Shown one piece after another: positions 45,271 through 53,857 of a stretch of DNA of 64,000 nucleotides (the stretch's first letter is position 1; every line of letters begins with the position of its first letter). The notes under the pieces were generated by a model. That model worked only from the letters and a program-made list of their open reading frames with translations, was not told the DNA's origin and searched no databases. This DNA is from Pararhizobium sp. YC-54 (GTDB lineage Bacteria > Pseudomonadota > Alphaproteobacteria > Rhizobiales > Rhizobiaceae): positions 124,001 through 188,000 of the forward strand of contig NZ_JAOYTH010000003.1 in NCBI RefSeq assembly GCF_025847205.1, written 5' to 3'. A program made the translations under genes and the position numbers.

Positions 45271-45939
45271 ATGACAGACACCGAAACCGGGCATTTTGAA
45301 CAGGATGCGAAGCTTCCGTCCCTGTCGCGCCGTTCTTTCGTCGGCGGTCTTGCTGTTTTCGCCTCCCTGAGCGTCATCGGCCTGCCCATCGAGCCTGCCC
45401 AGGCACAGACGGCCGTTGCCCAGAAAATCGCCGACCATTTCGCCTCCGTCAAAACCATGAGCGGCGAGTTCGTACAGTTCGGCCCGCGCGGCGAGCAGAC
45501 CGGCGGCAAATTCTACATCAGCCGCCCCGGCAAGATCCGGTTCAACTATGAGGCCCCCTCGCCGATGCGCGTGATCGCCGACGGCAAATCGGTCGTCATC
45601 GGCAACCAGAAAATGAAGACCTGGGATATCTATCCCTTGTCGAAGACGCCGCTCAAGCTGCTTTTGTCCGATAATATCGACCTGACCGGCAAGATGGTGC
45701 GCGACGTTAAGGAAGAGGCTGATCTCACCACCATCGTTTTGGGCGACCGCACCGTCTTCGGCGATGCGACGATCACCCTGATGTTCGACCCGAAGACCTA
45801 CGACCTGCGCCAATGGACAATCACCGACGCGCAGAAGAAAGACACATCGGTGATGATCTTCAACGTCAAGAAGGGCGTGCCGATGGACGACAAGGTCTTC
45901 CGGATTCCCTATGACGACATCAACAATCGCGGCAAATAA
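45271..45939 (+). CDS. lolA: Outer-membrane lipoprotein carrier protein LolA
   Basis: A 222-residue periplasmic chaperone that shuttles lipoproteins to the outer membrane. The N-terminus has SRRSFVGGLAVFASLSVIG, a Tat-like signal ending AQAQ. The mature domain shows SVKTMSGEFVQFGPRGEQ, GKFYISRPGKIRFNYEAP and a C-terminal MIFNVKKGVPMDDKVFRIP, all typical of alphaproteobacterial LolA. ATG 45271 follows AAGGAGATTGCG; the longer open frame upstream overlaps ftsK without homology. It may share the ftsK transcript (148-bp gap). Confidence 0.9.
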   Translation: MTDTETGHFEQDAKLPSLSRRSFVGGLAVFASLSVIGLPIEPAQAQTAVAQKIADHFASVKTMSGEFVQFGPRGEQTGGKFYISRPGKIRFNYEAPSPMRVIADGKSVVIGNQKMKTWDIYPLSKTPLKLLLSDNIDLTGKMVRDVKEEADLTTIVLGDRTVFGDATITLMFDPKTYDLRQWTITDAQKKDTSVMIFNVKKGVPMDDKVFRIPYDDINNRGK

Positions 45940-45972
45940 GATCGCCTGCGGCACCCTTGCTGCCGTTACGCG

Positions 45973-46479
45973 TCACTGCGTTGCCGTTACACCATCGATA
46001 CGGCGCAACATCAGGATTTCCTCGATCTCCCTGCCCTCATGGATCGTGCCGGCGGCGATGCGGCCGGCCTCAGCAAACCCCTCGCGCTGGTAAAAACGGA
46101 TGGCGGCCGGGTTTTCGCCACTGACGGCAAGCTCGAGCTGCCGGATACCGGCCTCCCGGGCATGAGCAATCACCGCGTCGAGCAACGCTTTTGCATGTCC
46201 GCCGCCGCGCCGGCCCTTGCGCACATAGACCATGATGACGGTGGCGCGGTGCGCCATCTTGCTGGCGCCCTGCCGCATCAGAGCCATGATGGCGACCGGC
46301 TCCTCCTCGTGAAAATCGACAAAGACGGCATTGGCGATCAGGCGACGGCGCCATTCCGCGTCCGGCAACGCTTCCCAGTCCTCGGCGCTGCTGGCAAAGG
46401 CGGCAGGCTCAGTGCGCAGGGCTTCGAGCCGGATACGGCGGAAAATATCGAGATCCCCTGGACCGAGATGCCGGATCAT
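45973..46479 (-). CDS. GNAT family N-acetyltransferase
   Basis: A 168-residue GNAT beginning MIRHLGPGDLDIFRRIRLEAL. The acetyl-CoA binding loop is in VYVRKGRRGGGHAKALLDAV, and the C-terminal AIRFYQREGFAEAGR is typical. An ATG 21 bases upstream (46500) is a possible alternative start. Substrate unknown. Confidence 0.88.
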   Translation of the reverse strand: MIRHLGPGDLDIFRRIRLEALRTEPAAFASSAEDWEALPDAEWRRRLIANAVFVDFHEEEPVAIMALMRQGASKMAHRATVIMVYVRKGRRGGGHAKALLDAVIAHAREAGIRQLELAVSGENPAAIRFYQREGFAEAGRIAAGTIHEGREIEEILMLRRIDGVTATQ

Positions 46480-46663
46480 ATGTCGATCTCCCATGAGCAA
46501 CAGAGCTGCAAACCTTCACGACGGCTCCCGAACGGCAAATGATTTTACCGTGCGTGACTATCGATATAGACAGCAAATCCAATGGCCAAGCCCGCAAAAA
46601 GTCCTTATGACATGACGCGCGGACGGGCGGCGTCCGTATCAACCGTCCAAGGAAAAATCCCGC

Positions 46664-47470
46664 ATGGCATTGTCGATCGCGACCTGGAACATCAACTCGG
46701 TGCGCCTGCGCATGCCGCTGGTCGAACATCTTCTGAAAAGCTGGTCGCCTGATATCCTCTGCCTGCAGGAGACCAAGGTTGCAAACGACCTGTTTCCTTT
46801 CTCGCCGCTGAAGGCGCTCGGCTACGAGCACATCGCCATCCACGGCCAGAAGGGCTATCACGGCGTCGCCACCATTTCCCGCCTGCCGCTGCATGAACTC
46901 ACCGACCGGCGCGATTATTGCGGCGTCGGCGATGCCCGCCATCTGTCGGTCGTCTTTGAAAAATCCGGCAAAAAAATCCGCCTGCACAATTTCTATGTTC
47001 CCGCCGGCGGCGACGAGCCGGACCGGACGATCAACCAGAAATTCGGCCACAAGCTGGATTTCATCGACGAGATGAAGCTGCTGCATGCCGAGAGCGAAGC
47101 CGGTATTTCATCCATCCTGGTCGGCGACCTCAATATCGCGCCTCTGGAGCACGACGTCTGGTCGCACAAGCAGCTCCTGAAGATCGTCAGCCATACGCCC
47201 ATCGAGACAGAAGGCCTCACCGCCGTGCTCACCGGCGGCGCCTGGGTGGACCTGATGCGCCAGCACGCACCGTCTCCGGAAAAGCTCTACACCTGGTGGA
47301 GCTATCGCGCCAAGGACTGGGAGGCGGCCGACCGCGGCCGCCGCCTCGATCATGTCTGGTCCTCCGCCGACCTTTCCCCGCTTCTCAGCCGCGTCGATAT
47401 CCTGAAGGAAGCCCGCGGCTGGGAACGCCCGTCCGATCACGTCCCCGTCATCGCCCATTTTGATCTTTAG
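46664..47470 (+). CDS. xthA: Exodeoxyribonuclease III
   Basis: The 268-residue AP endonuclease/3'-5' exonuclease acts in base-excision repair. Active-site blocks: ATWNINSVRLR, CLQETKV (metal Glu), HNFYVPAGGDEPD (Tyr), LVGDLNIAPLEHDVW (Asp-x-Asn), RLDHVWSS and the final PSDHVPVIAHFDL (catalytic Asp-His). Rhizobia have more than one paralogue; this one carries all catalytic residues. Confidence 0.95.
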   Translation: MALSIATWNINSVRLRMPLVEHLLKSWSPDILCLQETKVANDLFPFSPLKALGYEHIAIHGQKGYHGVATISRLPLHELTDRRDYCGVGDARHLSVVFEKSGKKIRLHNFYVPAGGDEPDRTINQKFGHKLDFIDEMKLLHAESEAGISSILVGDLNIAPLEHDVWSHKQLLKIVSHTPIETEGLTAVLTGGAWVDLMRQHAPSPEKLYTWWSYRAKDWEAADRGRRLDHVWSSADLSPLLSRVDILKEARGWERPSDHVPVIAHFDL

Positions 47471-47485
47471 CCAGGATAGCCTGCC

Positions 47486-48505
47486 TCACCGCCAGCCGAG
47501 CGCCGGTGCGACATGCTTGAGGATCGCCTCGATGACATGGGCGTTGTATTCGACGCCCAGCTGGTTCGGGACGGTGAGGAGCAGGGTATCGGCTTCGGCG
47601 ATCGCCTCGTCCGCGGCGAGCTGTTTGACCAGAACATCCGGCTCTGCGGCATAGGAGCGGCCGAAGATCGCCCTTGTCTGGTCGTCGATATAGCCGATCG
47701 TGTCCTGATCCTTGCCGGAGCCGAAATAGGCGCGGTCGCGATCGTCCACCAGCGCGAAAATGCTGCGGCTGACCGACACCCGCGGCGTACGCGTATGGCC
47801 GGCTTCCTTCCATGCGTCCCTGTAGGCGCGGATCTGTGCTGCCTGCTGGACGTGGAAGGGCTCGCCGGTTTCGTCGTTCTTCAGTGTCGAGCTCTGCAGG
47901 TTCATGCCGAGCCTGGCTGCCCATACCGCCGTGGCATTCGAGCTCGCCCCCCACCAGATGCGGTCGCGAAGGCCCTCCGAATGGGGCTCGAGCCGCAGCA
48001 GGCCCGGCGGATTGGGAAACATCGGACGCGGGTTCGGCTGGGCAAAACCCTCGCCTTTGAGAACCTCCAGCAGCACTTCGGCATGCTTTCGGCCCATATC
48101 CGCATCGCTCAAGCCTTCCTGCGGCGCATAACCGAAATGACGCCAGCCATCGATCACCTGTTCGGGCGAGCCGCGGCTGATACCGAGCTGCAGCCGGCCG
48201 TTCGATATCAGGTCGGCGCTGCCGGCATCCTCGGCCATGTAGAGCGGGTTCTCATAGCGCATGTCGATCACCGCCGTACCGATCTCGATCTTTTTGGTCC
48301 TGGCGCCGACGGCGGCCAGGAGGGGGAAAGGCGAGGCGAGCTGCCGGGCAAAATGATGGACGCGGAAATAGGCGCCGTCGGCGCCGAGCTCTTCGGCGGC
48401 CACCGCCAGATCGATCGACTGCAGGAGTGTGTCTCCCGCCGAGCGGGTCTGCGATTGCGGCGAAGGGGTCCAATGCCCGAAGGAAAGGAAGCCGATTTTC
48501 TTCAT
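47486..48505 (-). CDS. LLM class flavin-dependent oxidoreductase
   Basis: A 339-residue luciferase-like monooxygenase. Signature segments are MKKIGFLSFGHWTPSP, LGADGAYFRVHHFARQLASP, KKIEIGTAVIDMRYENPLYMAED and GRLQLGISRGSPEQVIDGW. FMNH2- or F420-dependent chemistry is typical; this bacterium would use FMN. ATG 48505 is chosen; the frame runs 35 codons further without homology. It is convergent with xthA. Substrate unknown. Confidence 0.9.
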   Translation of the reverse strand: MKKIGFLSFGHWTPSPQSQTRSAGDTLLQSIDLAVAAEELGADGAYFRVHHFARQLASPFPLLAAVGARTKKIEIGTAVIDMRYENPLYMAEDAGSADLISNGRLQLGISRGSPEQVIDGWRHFGYAPQEGLSDADMGRKHAEVLLEVLKGEGFAQPNPRPMFPNPPGLLRLEPHSEGLRDRIWWGASSNATAVWAARLGMNLQSSTLKNDETGEPFHVQQAAQIRAYRDAWKEAGHTRTPRVSVSRSIFALVDDRDRAYFGSGKDQDTIGYIDDQTRAIFGRSYAAEPDVLVKQLAADEAIAEADTLLLTVPNQLGVEYNAHVIEAILKHVAPALGWR

Positions 48506-48631
48506 GATGTTGCTACCCTGATGATGACGATGTGTTGCTGGATAGATGGGAACGGAGCGCAACGCAGGAAAGAGCGCAGACCAGCCGCAGACGCAGCAGC
48601 ATCGAAACACACTATCGCTTAGAAGAAACGC

Positions 48632-49087
48632 CTATCCGAACTTCGGCGCCAGCCTCTGCATGGCATTGATCATCGCCTGCAGGTTTGCCTTGATCCGGCC
48701 TTCGACGACGACGGCGACTTCCGGATATTCCTCCAGCATGCGGCGGAAGAGCGGCCGGTTGATCCGGATGACTTCGCTGTCTTCCTCGGCCGTCGCGGTA
48801 AACTTGCGTTCGACGAAGGAGATCATCGCCAGTTCCGAGAGAAGCGTTCCGCGCCCGACGGTATCCACCACCTCGACGCTGCCATCGACAAGGGCACGCG
48901 TCAGGCTGAACGAGCCGCTGGCAACGGCAAAGGCGCAATCGGCCGGCGCGCCTTCGCGAAACAGCTGCTGGCCCCTGTTCAGCCTTCGGCGCTCCGCGCC
49001 AAACGCGATCAGCCGCAGCTTGTCGTCATCGATATCCGCAAACAGCGGCACGAGGGACAGAAGGGCGATATCGTCAGTCAGCGACAA
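48632..49087 (-). CDS. Cyclic nucleotide-binding domain protein without effector domain
   Basis: A 151-residue protein that is a single cNMP-binding fold of the CRP family (SLVPLFADIDDDKLRLIAFG, GQQLFREGAPADCAFAVASG, GRGTLLSELAMISFVERKF). The helix-turn-helix of CRP/FNR proteins is absent. The phosphate-binding cassette normally reads GE(L/I)A-x-x-x-x-x-RxA; here LLSELAMISFVERKFTATA keeps Glu and Arg. It may act through protein contacts. Located 51 bp downstream of the response regulator on the same strand. Confidence 0.88.
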   Translation of the reverse strand: MSLTDDIALLSLVPLFADIDDDKLRLIAFGAERRRLNRGQQLFREGAPADCAFAVASGSFSLTRALVDGSVEVVDTVGRGTLLSELAMISFVERKFTATAEEDSEVIRINRPLFRRMLEEYPEVAVVVEGRIKANLQAMINAMQRLAPKFG

Positions 49088-49138
49088 AGGGATACCTCGA
49101 AGCGGGCATGACGCCGGATGGCATCGCGCCCCATGTCG

Positions 49139-49822
49139 TTAGGGAACTATCTTGTAGCCACCATTCTCTGTCACCAAAATCTCCGCATTGGAAGGGTCGC
49201 GTTCGATTTTCTGGCGCAGCCGGTAGACATGGGTCTCGAGCGTGTGGGTGGTCACACCGGAATTGTAGCCCCAGACCTCTTCCAGAAGCACGTCGCGGGT
49301 GACGACCTTCTGGTCGGCGCGATAGAGGTAGCGGATGATGGCGGCCTCCTTTTCGGTGAGCCGGATTTTCTGGCCGTTTTCCAGCGTCAGAAGCTTCTGG
49401 CCCGGCTTGAAGGTGTAGGGACCGACGGTGAAGGTGGCGTCCTCGCTCTGTTCGTGCTGGCGCAGCTGCGCCCGGATGCGGGCGAGAAGTACGGCGAAAC
49501 GGAAGGGTTTGGTGACATAATCGTTGGCGCCGGCCTCAAGACCGAGGATCGTATCCGAATCGGTATCGTGGCCGGTCAGCATGATGATCGGCGGCTTGAA
49601 ACCGCCCTTGCGCAACAGCTTGACCGCCTCGCGGCCGTCCATGTCGGGCAGGCCCACATCCATCACCAGAAGGGCGATCTGCTGGTTGCGGGCGGTATGG
49701 ATGCCCTTGGCAGCCGTCGCTTCCTGAAGAATGGTGAATTCCTCATAGAGGGCAAGCTGTTCCACCAGCGTTTCACGCAGGTCGTTATCATCATCGACGA
49801 GAAGAATGGTGCGGGCCGACAT
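49139..49822 (-). CDS. OmpR/PhoB-family response regulator
   Basis: A 227-residue two-component regulator. The receiver domain (1-120) has acidic pocket VDDDND, phosphoacceptor Asp55 in LLVMDVGLPDMDG, Thr in IIMLTGHDTDSD and Lys in DYVTKPF. The winged-helix effector (about 130-227) ends GVTTHTLETHVYRLRQKIE. It resembles the alphaproteobacterial CenR group of cell-envelope regulators, but I cannot verify that. No kinase gene is adjacent. ATG 49822 follows GGAGGGAACACC. Confidence 0.9.
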   Translation of the reverse strand: MSARTILLVDDDNDLRETLVEQLALYEEFTILQEATAAKGIHTARNQQIALLVMDVGLPDMDGREAVKLLRKGGFKPPIIMLTGHDTDSDTILGLEAGANDYVTKPFRFAVLLARIRAQLRQHEQSEDATFTVGPYTFKPGQKLLTLENGQKIRLTEKEAAIIRYLYRADQKVVTRDVLLEEVWGYNSGVTTHTLETHVYRLRQKIERDPSNAEILVTENGGYKIVP

Positions 49823-49850
49823 GGTGTTCCCTCCTGCTTCCGGTTTGAAA

Positions 49851-49954
49851 CTACAGCGCCGCGCGTCATTCATGACGCGCAAAGGTCGCTGTAGCACTTT
49901 AAATCTGCTGCATAATTTTTCCTTAAATCGGAACCGATTTAAGGAATTATGCAG
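49851..49954 (+). repeat. ~100-bp palindromic repeat, copy B
   Basis: Runs CTACAGCGCCGCGCGTCATT, CATGACGCGCAAAGGTCGCT, GTAGCACTTTAAATCTGCTG, then the palindrome TTCCTTAAATCGGAACCGAT/TTAAGGAA and ATGCAG. Within it GCGCGTCATTCATGACGCGC and CTACAGCG...CGCTGTAG pair perfectly. It separates the response regulator and the divergent L,D-transpeptidase gene. Confidence 0.88.
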
Positions 49955-50067
49955 TGGCTCAGCCAATGCTTTTGGCAAGCAACGGAAGCCTTCACCCGTT
50001 TGTTACATATTGTGTAGTGCTATGGTTATGTTTCAGATCACGGACAACGCAAAAAACTGTGAGTAAA

Positions 50068-50619
50068 ATGCGACGGAATCTCCGCAAATCCGCAAATCCG
50101 GCCAACACCATCATCGTCAGACCGAAGCCCGGACACCGCACCAAAGCGCTGGTCACCTTTGCAGGACGCACCGAAGAGGCAGCCATCGGCCGTGGCGGCA
50201 TCACCGCGCGCAAACGCGAGGGCGACGGCGCCACCCCGATTGCCGCCATGCGCCTCGTCGGCGGCTACATCCGCCACGACCGCGTCACCCAGCCGCCAAC
50301 CGCACTGCCGCTCCGCTTCACCCCGAAAGACCTGCTGTGGTGCGACGAACCCCGCCACGCCCTCTACAATCGCCCCGTCCACGCCCCGTTCACCCCGAGC
50401 CACGAAAAGATGCGCCGCGACGACGGCCTCTACGACATCTGCCTGGTCATGGACTGGAACCTGCGCAGCCGGAAGCGGTATGGCGGCTCGGCGATCTTTT
50501 TTCATCTCGCCAAGCCCGGCTACAAGCCGACCGAGGGCTGCGTGGCGGTCAGCCTGCCGGCGATGAAAAGACTGCTGCGGTTCATGCAGCGGGGGACTGT
50601 GGTGAGGGTTGTCGCGTGA
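50068..50619 (+). CDS. L,D-transpeptidase family protein (YkuD domain)
   Basis: A 183-residue protein. The YkuD catalytic motif is present as FFHLAKPGYKPTEGCVAVS, with His and the nucleophilic Cys (near 157). No signal peptide is visible at the chosen ATG (RRNLRKSANPANTIIVRP), and no alternative start adds one, which is notable for an enzyme expected to cross-link periplasmic peptidoglycan. A GTG at 50059 (VSKMRR) is another possible start. The wording L,D-transpeptidase/LysM-less catalytic domain is all that can be supported. Confidence 0.85.
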   Translation: MRRNLRKSANPANTIIVRPKPGHRTKALVTFAGRTEEAAIGRGGITARKREGDGATPIAAMRLVGGYIRHDRVTQPPTALPLRFTPKDLLWCDEPRHALYNRPVHAPFTPSHEKMRRDDGLYDICLVMDWNLRSRKRYGGSAIFFHLAKPGYKPTEGCVAVSLPAMKRLLRFMQRGTVVRVVA

Positions 50620-50631
50620 GTGGTTTCGCCG

Positions 50632-51168
50632 TCAGTCGAGAGACCGCGGCGTCACGAATCGCTCCAGATAACCGTTACCCGGTGCAATGTCGCCCCATCC
50701 TTCGACATCGAAGTCGATGACGGCAAGGCCCGCCGTCGGGAACTTCTCCTTCATGCGACCCATGGCATCCGCATCGCCCTCTTTCACGAGCAGCGACGCC
50801 AGGTCCTCCATGCCGGGATTGTGCCCGACCATCAGCAAGGTGCGGATACCGGGCTTGACCGTCCGGATCACCTCCAGAATATTCCCCGCCGCTACCTCAT
50901 AGATATCAGGCGCATCACGCTCCGCGACCTTCTTCGGCAGGGCCTCGCGCACGAGTTCCCACGTCTCCTGCGCCCGACGGGCCGGTGAGACGAGGGCGAG
51001 ATCGGGGATCAGCTTTTCGCGCGCCATATAGGCGCCAATGACGGGTGCCGACTTGCGACCGCGCTCGGCCAGCGGCCGTTCCTCGTCGGCGACACCCTCC
51101 GGCCAGGCAGATTTGGCGTGGCGCAGGAGGATCAGGCGGCGTCTTGGCACTGCGGAATTCTTGGTCAT
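50632..51168 (-). CDS. SixA-like histidine phosphatase
   Basis: A 178-residue single-domain phosphatase of the histidine phosphatase superfamily. The phosphohistidine motif is LILLRHAKSAW (His17), an Arg in SPARRAQETWELV, and the second His in LMVGHNPGMEDLA. SixA of E. coli dephosphorylates phosphohistidine on NPr/ArcB; the target here is unknown. ATG 51168 (MTKNSAVPRRR) follows GGAGGAACCGG. It is convergent with the L,D-transpeptidase gene. Confidence 0.9.
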   Translation of the reverse strand: MTKNSAVPRRRLILLRHAKSAWPEGVADEERPLAERGRKSAPVIGAYMAREKLIPDLALVSPARRAQETWELVREALPKKVAERDAPDIYEVAAGNILEVIRTVKPGIRTLLMVGHNPGMEDLASLLVKEGDADAMGRMKEKFPTAGLAVIDFDVEGWGDIAPGNGYLERFVTPRSLD

Positions 51169-51177
51169 CCGGTTCCT

Positions 51178-51300
51178 CCCACCTCCCCCTTGATGGGGGA
51201 GGTCGCAGCGAAGCTGCGGGTGACGACCGCGAACTCCGGCGCCAACAGCGTCACCCCACCCCGGCACAGCGTGCCGACCCTCCCCCTCAAGGGGAGGGCA
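51178..51300. repeat. Second-family palindromic repeat, copy 2
   Basis: Inverted repeats CCTCCCCCTTGATGGGGGAG at the left and CCTCCCCCTCAAGGGGAGG near the right, with GCAGCGAAGCTGC and CCGGCACAGCGTGCCG hairpins between. Similar in plan to 37809-37937. It fills the space between leuC (minus) and sixA (minus). Confidence 0.65.
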
Positions 51301-51306
51301 AAGACA

Positions 51307-52716
51307 TTATTTCCAATCGCGGATATCGACGAAGTGCCCCGAGACTGCCGCAGCAGCTGCCATGGCTGGCGACACCAGATGCGTGCGGCCTTTAAAACCC
51401 TGGCGGCCTTCGAAGTTGCGGTTGGAGGTCGAGGCGCAGCGTTCGCCCGGCTTCAGGCGGTCGTCGTTCATCGCCAGGCACATCGAGCAGCCAGGCTCGC
51501 GCCAGTCGAAGCCGGCCGCCTTGAAGATCACGTCGAGGCCTTCGGCTTCCGCCTGTTCCTTGACGAGGCCGGAGCCCGGAACGATCATGGCCGAAACCGT
51601 CGGGGCAACCGTCTTGCCTTCGACGACCTTGGCGACTTCGCGCAGGTCTTCGATGCGGCCGTTGGTGCAGGAACCGATGAAGACCCGGTCGATATTGATA
51701 TCGGTGATCTTCGTGCCCGGCTTCAGGCCCATATAGTCGAGCGCGCGCCACTTGGAGCTGCGCTTGTTCTCGTCCTGGATTTCGTCCGGATTGGGAACGA
51801 TGCCCTGAACGGAAATGACGTCTTCGGGCGACGACCCCCAGGATACGATCGGCGGCAGGTCGGCGGCGTTGAGGACGACGACGCGGTCATAATGCGCGCC
51901 TTCGTCGGTCTGCAGCGTCTTCCAGTAGGCGATCGCCTGTTCCAGCTCTTCGCCCTTCGGCGCGCGCGGCTTGCCCTTGATATATTCGAAGGTCTTTTCA
52001 TCAGGCGCGATCAGGCCGGCGCGGGCGCCGCCTTCGATCGTCATGTTGCAGACGGTCATGCGGCCTTCCATCGACAGCGCGCGGATGGCTTCGCCGGCAA
52101 ACTCGATGACATGGCCGGTGCCGCCGGCGGTGCCGATCTCGCCGATGATGGCAAGGATGATGTCCTTGGCGGTGACGTGATCGGGCAGGACGCCGTCGAC
52201 CCGCACCAGCATGTTCTTGGCCTTCTTCTGGATCAGCGTCTGGGTGGCGAGCACATGCTCGACCTCGGACGTGCCGATACCATGCGCAAGCGCGCCGAAC
52301 GCACCGTGCGTCGAGGTGTGGCTGTCGCCGCAGACGATGGTCATGCCCGGCAGGGTAAAGCCCTGCTCAGGACCGACGATATGGACGATACCCTGGCGCT
52401 TGTCGCTGGCCGAATAATATTCGACGCCGAAATCGGCGGCGTTCTGGGCGAGCGCCTCCACCTGGATGCGGCTTTCCTCGTTCTTGATGCCGAGATGGCG
52501 ATCCGGCGAGGTCGGCACGTTGTGATCGACGACGGCAAGGGTCTTTTGCGGCGCCCGCACCTGACGGTTCGTCATGCGAAGGCCTTCGAACGCCTGCGGG
52601 CTCGTCACTTCGTGAACGAGATGGCGATCGATGTAGAGAAGACAGGTTCCGTCGTCCTGTTGATCGACCAGATGGTCGTCCCAGATTTTATCGTAGAGAG
52701 TACGCGGTGCGCTCAT
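51307..52716 (-). CDS. leuC: 3-Isopropylmalate dehydratase large subunit
   Basis: A 469-residue aconitase-family enzyme that, with LeuD, isomerises 2- to 3-isopropylmalate in leucine synthesis. The [4Fe-4S] ligands are in [13 protein letters not shown] and [10 protein letters not shown]. Other blocks: [23 protein letters not shown] at the start, [34 protein letters not shown]. Length is normal. LeuD is not in this window. A 309-bp spacer lies upstream. Confidence 0.96.
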   Translation of the reverse strand: MSAPRTLYDKIWDDHLVDQQDDGTCLLYIDRHLVHEVTSPQAFEGLRMTNRQVRAPQKTLAVVDHNVPTSPDRHLGIKNEESRIQVEALAQNAADFGVEYYSASDKRQGIVHIVGPEQGFTLPGMTIVCGDSHTSTHGAFGALAHGIGTSEVEHVLATQTLIQKKAKNMLVRVDGVLPDHVTAKDIILAIIGEIGTAGGTGHVIEFAGEAIRALSMEGRMTVCNMTIEGGARAGLIAPDEKTFEYIKGKPRAPKGEELEQAIAYWKTLQTDEGAHYDRVVVLNAADLPPIVSWGSSPEDVISVQGIVPNPDEIQDENKRSSKWRALDYMGLKPGTKITDINIDRVFIGSCTNGRIEDLREVAKVVEGKTVAPTVSAMIVPGSGLVKEQAEAEGLDVIFKAAGFDWREPGCSMCLAMNDDRLKPGERCASTSNRNFEGRQGFKGRTHLVSPAMAAAAAVSGHFVDIRDWK

Positions 52717-53025
52717 GGCTGTGCATCCATAGTGAAGAAGAAGGTCAGGAAAAATATCCGGCCATAAGGCGCCGGCGCCACATCGGGGATCAGGTCCCGG
52801 ATATCACGGAAGTCGGCTGTTGAGCGCGCCGGAAACGCACGCAAAAAAGCGTGCCGGCAAACGCTTGCGGTCCTGCAGCACGACGATTTTCTGCGTAAAA
52901 CATCCGAATTTGGATTCCATGGGGCGGATATATCAATTTTTTGACGGTTCGGCAATTGTCGAGATGGGGCGATCGTGAAGCCGCTATCTTCCTCTTCTAC
53001 CCGATGGGAGAGGGGGAGAGCGCAT
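52717..53025. other. 309-bp spacer upstream of leuC
   Basis: Should contain the leuC promoter and leader (minus). A perfect hairpin GCACGC-A6-GCGTGC (52837-52854) sits in the leader, extended by flanking CCGG/CCGG. A five-codon minus-strand reading frame ATG GAT GCA CAG CCA TGA ends exactly on the leuC ATG as ATGA; it holds no leucine codons. Near 52986-53020 a fragment of a CTCTTCTACCCGATGGGAGAGG-type palindrome is present. No protein gene is credible. Confidence 0.5.
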
Positions 53026-53847
53026 TCAGTTCGTCTCCCTCTGCCCCCGCCGCAGCCTCTGCTCCAGCCGCCTCAAGCCCAGCGACAGCCCGACAGTCAG
53101 GATCAGATAGATATACGCCACGATCGAATAGGTCTCAAAGAACCGGAACGAGCCGGACGCATAGATCTTGCCCGCCTGGGTGATATCGGCGACGCCGAGC
53201 ACCGAGACCAGGGAACTGTCCTTCACCATCGCCACGAAATCGTTGCCGAGCGGCGGCAGGATGACGCGGATCGCCTGCGGGAAGACCACCAGCCGGAAAC
53301 GTTGCGTGCGCGACAGGCCGAGCGCCTTGGCCGCCTCGACCTGCCCCTTGTCGACGGAAAGAATGCCGGCGCGAAACACCTCGGCGATGAAGGCGGAATA
53401 GCCGATCGACAGCGCAATGATCGCCCGCCACATCAAGGACAGGTCGCGCACCACCATCGGCTCCATGACATCAGCCGAAATCAGCGGCGACAGGAGGAAA
53501 TTGATCAGCACCACCAGCCCCGGAGCCCCGGCAAAAGCGATGTAGAACAACAGAACCAGGATCGGAATGCCGCGGATCACCTCGGTATAGAACCTTGCGA
53601 TCTGGCGCAGCACGGCGCGATCCGACAGCGCCATCAGCGCAATGGCGAGCCCCAGGGCCGTGGCGAAGAAGAAGCCGGCCAGGGTGACGAAAATGGTGAT
53701 GCCGATACCGGCCGAAACGATGGTGAAGACCTGGCGGTAAACACCGTTGGAGATGATCACCGCAGCCAGCGCCACGGCGGTCACGGCAAGGGCGACCAGC
53801 CACCAGGGATAGTCGCCCTTCTGGGAATTGTCGTGCGCAGGCGTCAT
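53026..53847 (-). CDS. Amino-acid ABC transporter permease (HisM/GltK type)
   Basis: A 273-residue permease with about five to six spans. The EAA motif loop reads GQVEAAKALGLSRTQRFRLV, and the family start LAGFFFATALGLAIALMALS matches polar amino-acid permeases. It lies 10 bp after the binding-protein gene. No ATPase gene follows, so it must borrow one encoded elsewhere or be incomplete. Confidence 0.93.
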   Translation of the reverse strand: MTPAHDNSQKGDYPWWLVALAVTAVALAAVIISNGVYRQVFTIVSAGIGITIFVTLAGFFFATALGLAIALMALSDRAVLRQIARFYTEVIRGIPILVLLFYIAFAGAPGLVVLINFLLSPLISADVMEPMVVRDLSLMWRAIIALSIGYSAFIAEVFRAGILSVDKGQVEAAKALGLSRTQRFRLVVFPQAIRVILPPLGNDFVAMVKDSSLVSVLGVADITQAGKIYASGSFRFFETYSIVAYIYLILTVGLSLGLRRLEQRLRRGQRETN

Positions 53848-53857
53848 CGGCTGGCGA

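Noticed and set aside
43803..45509. Long minus-strand open frame (568 codons) opposite ftsK and lolA
   Set aside because: Antisense shadow of two certain genes, low-complexity translation, spans an intergenic boundary.
51045..52767. Long plus-strand open frames opposite leuC
   Set aside because: Shadows of leuC; translation lacks any domain and crosses a repeat.
52713..52955. Leader peptide gene for leuC attenuation (80-codon minus-strand frame)
   Set aside because: No run of leucine codons and no paired terminator/antiterminator with a T-run could be drawn; only a single short hairpin is present.
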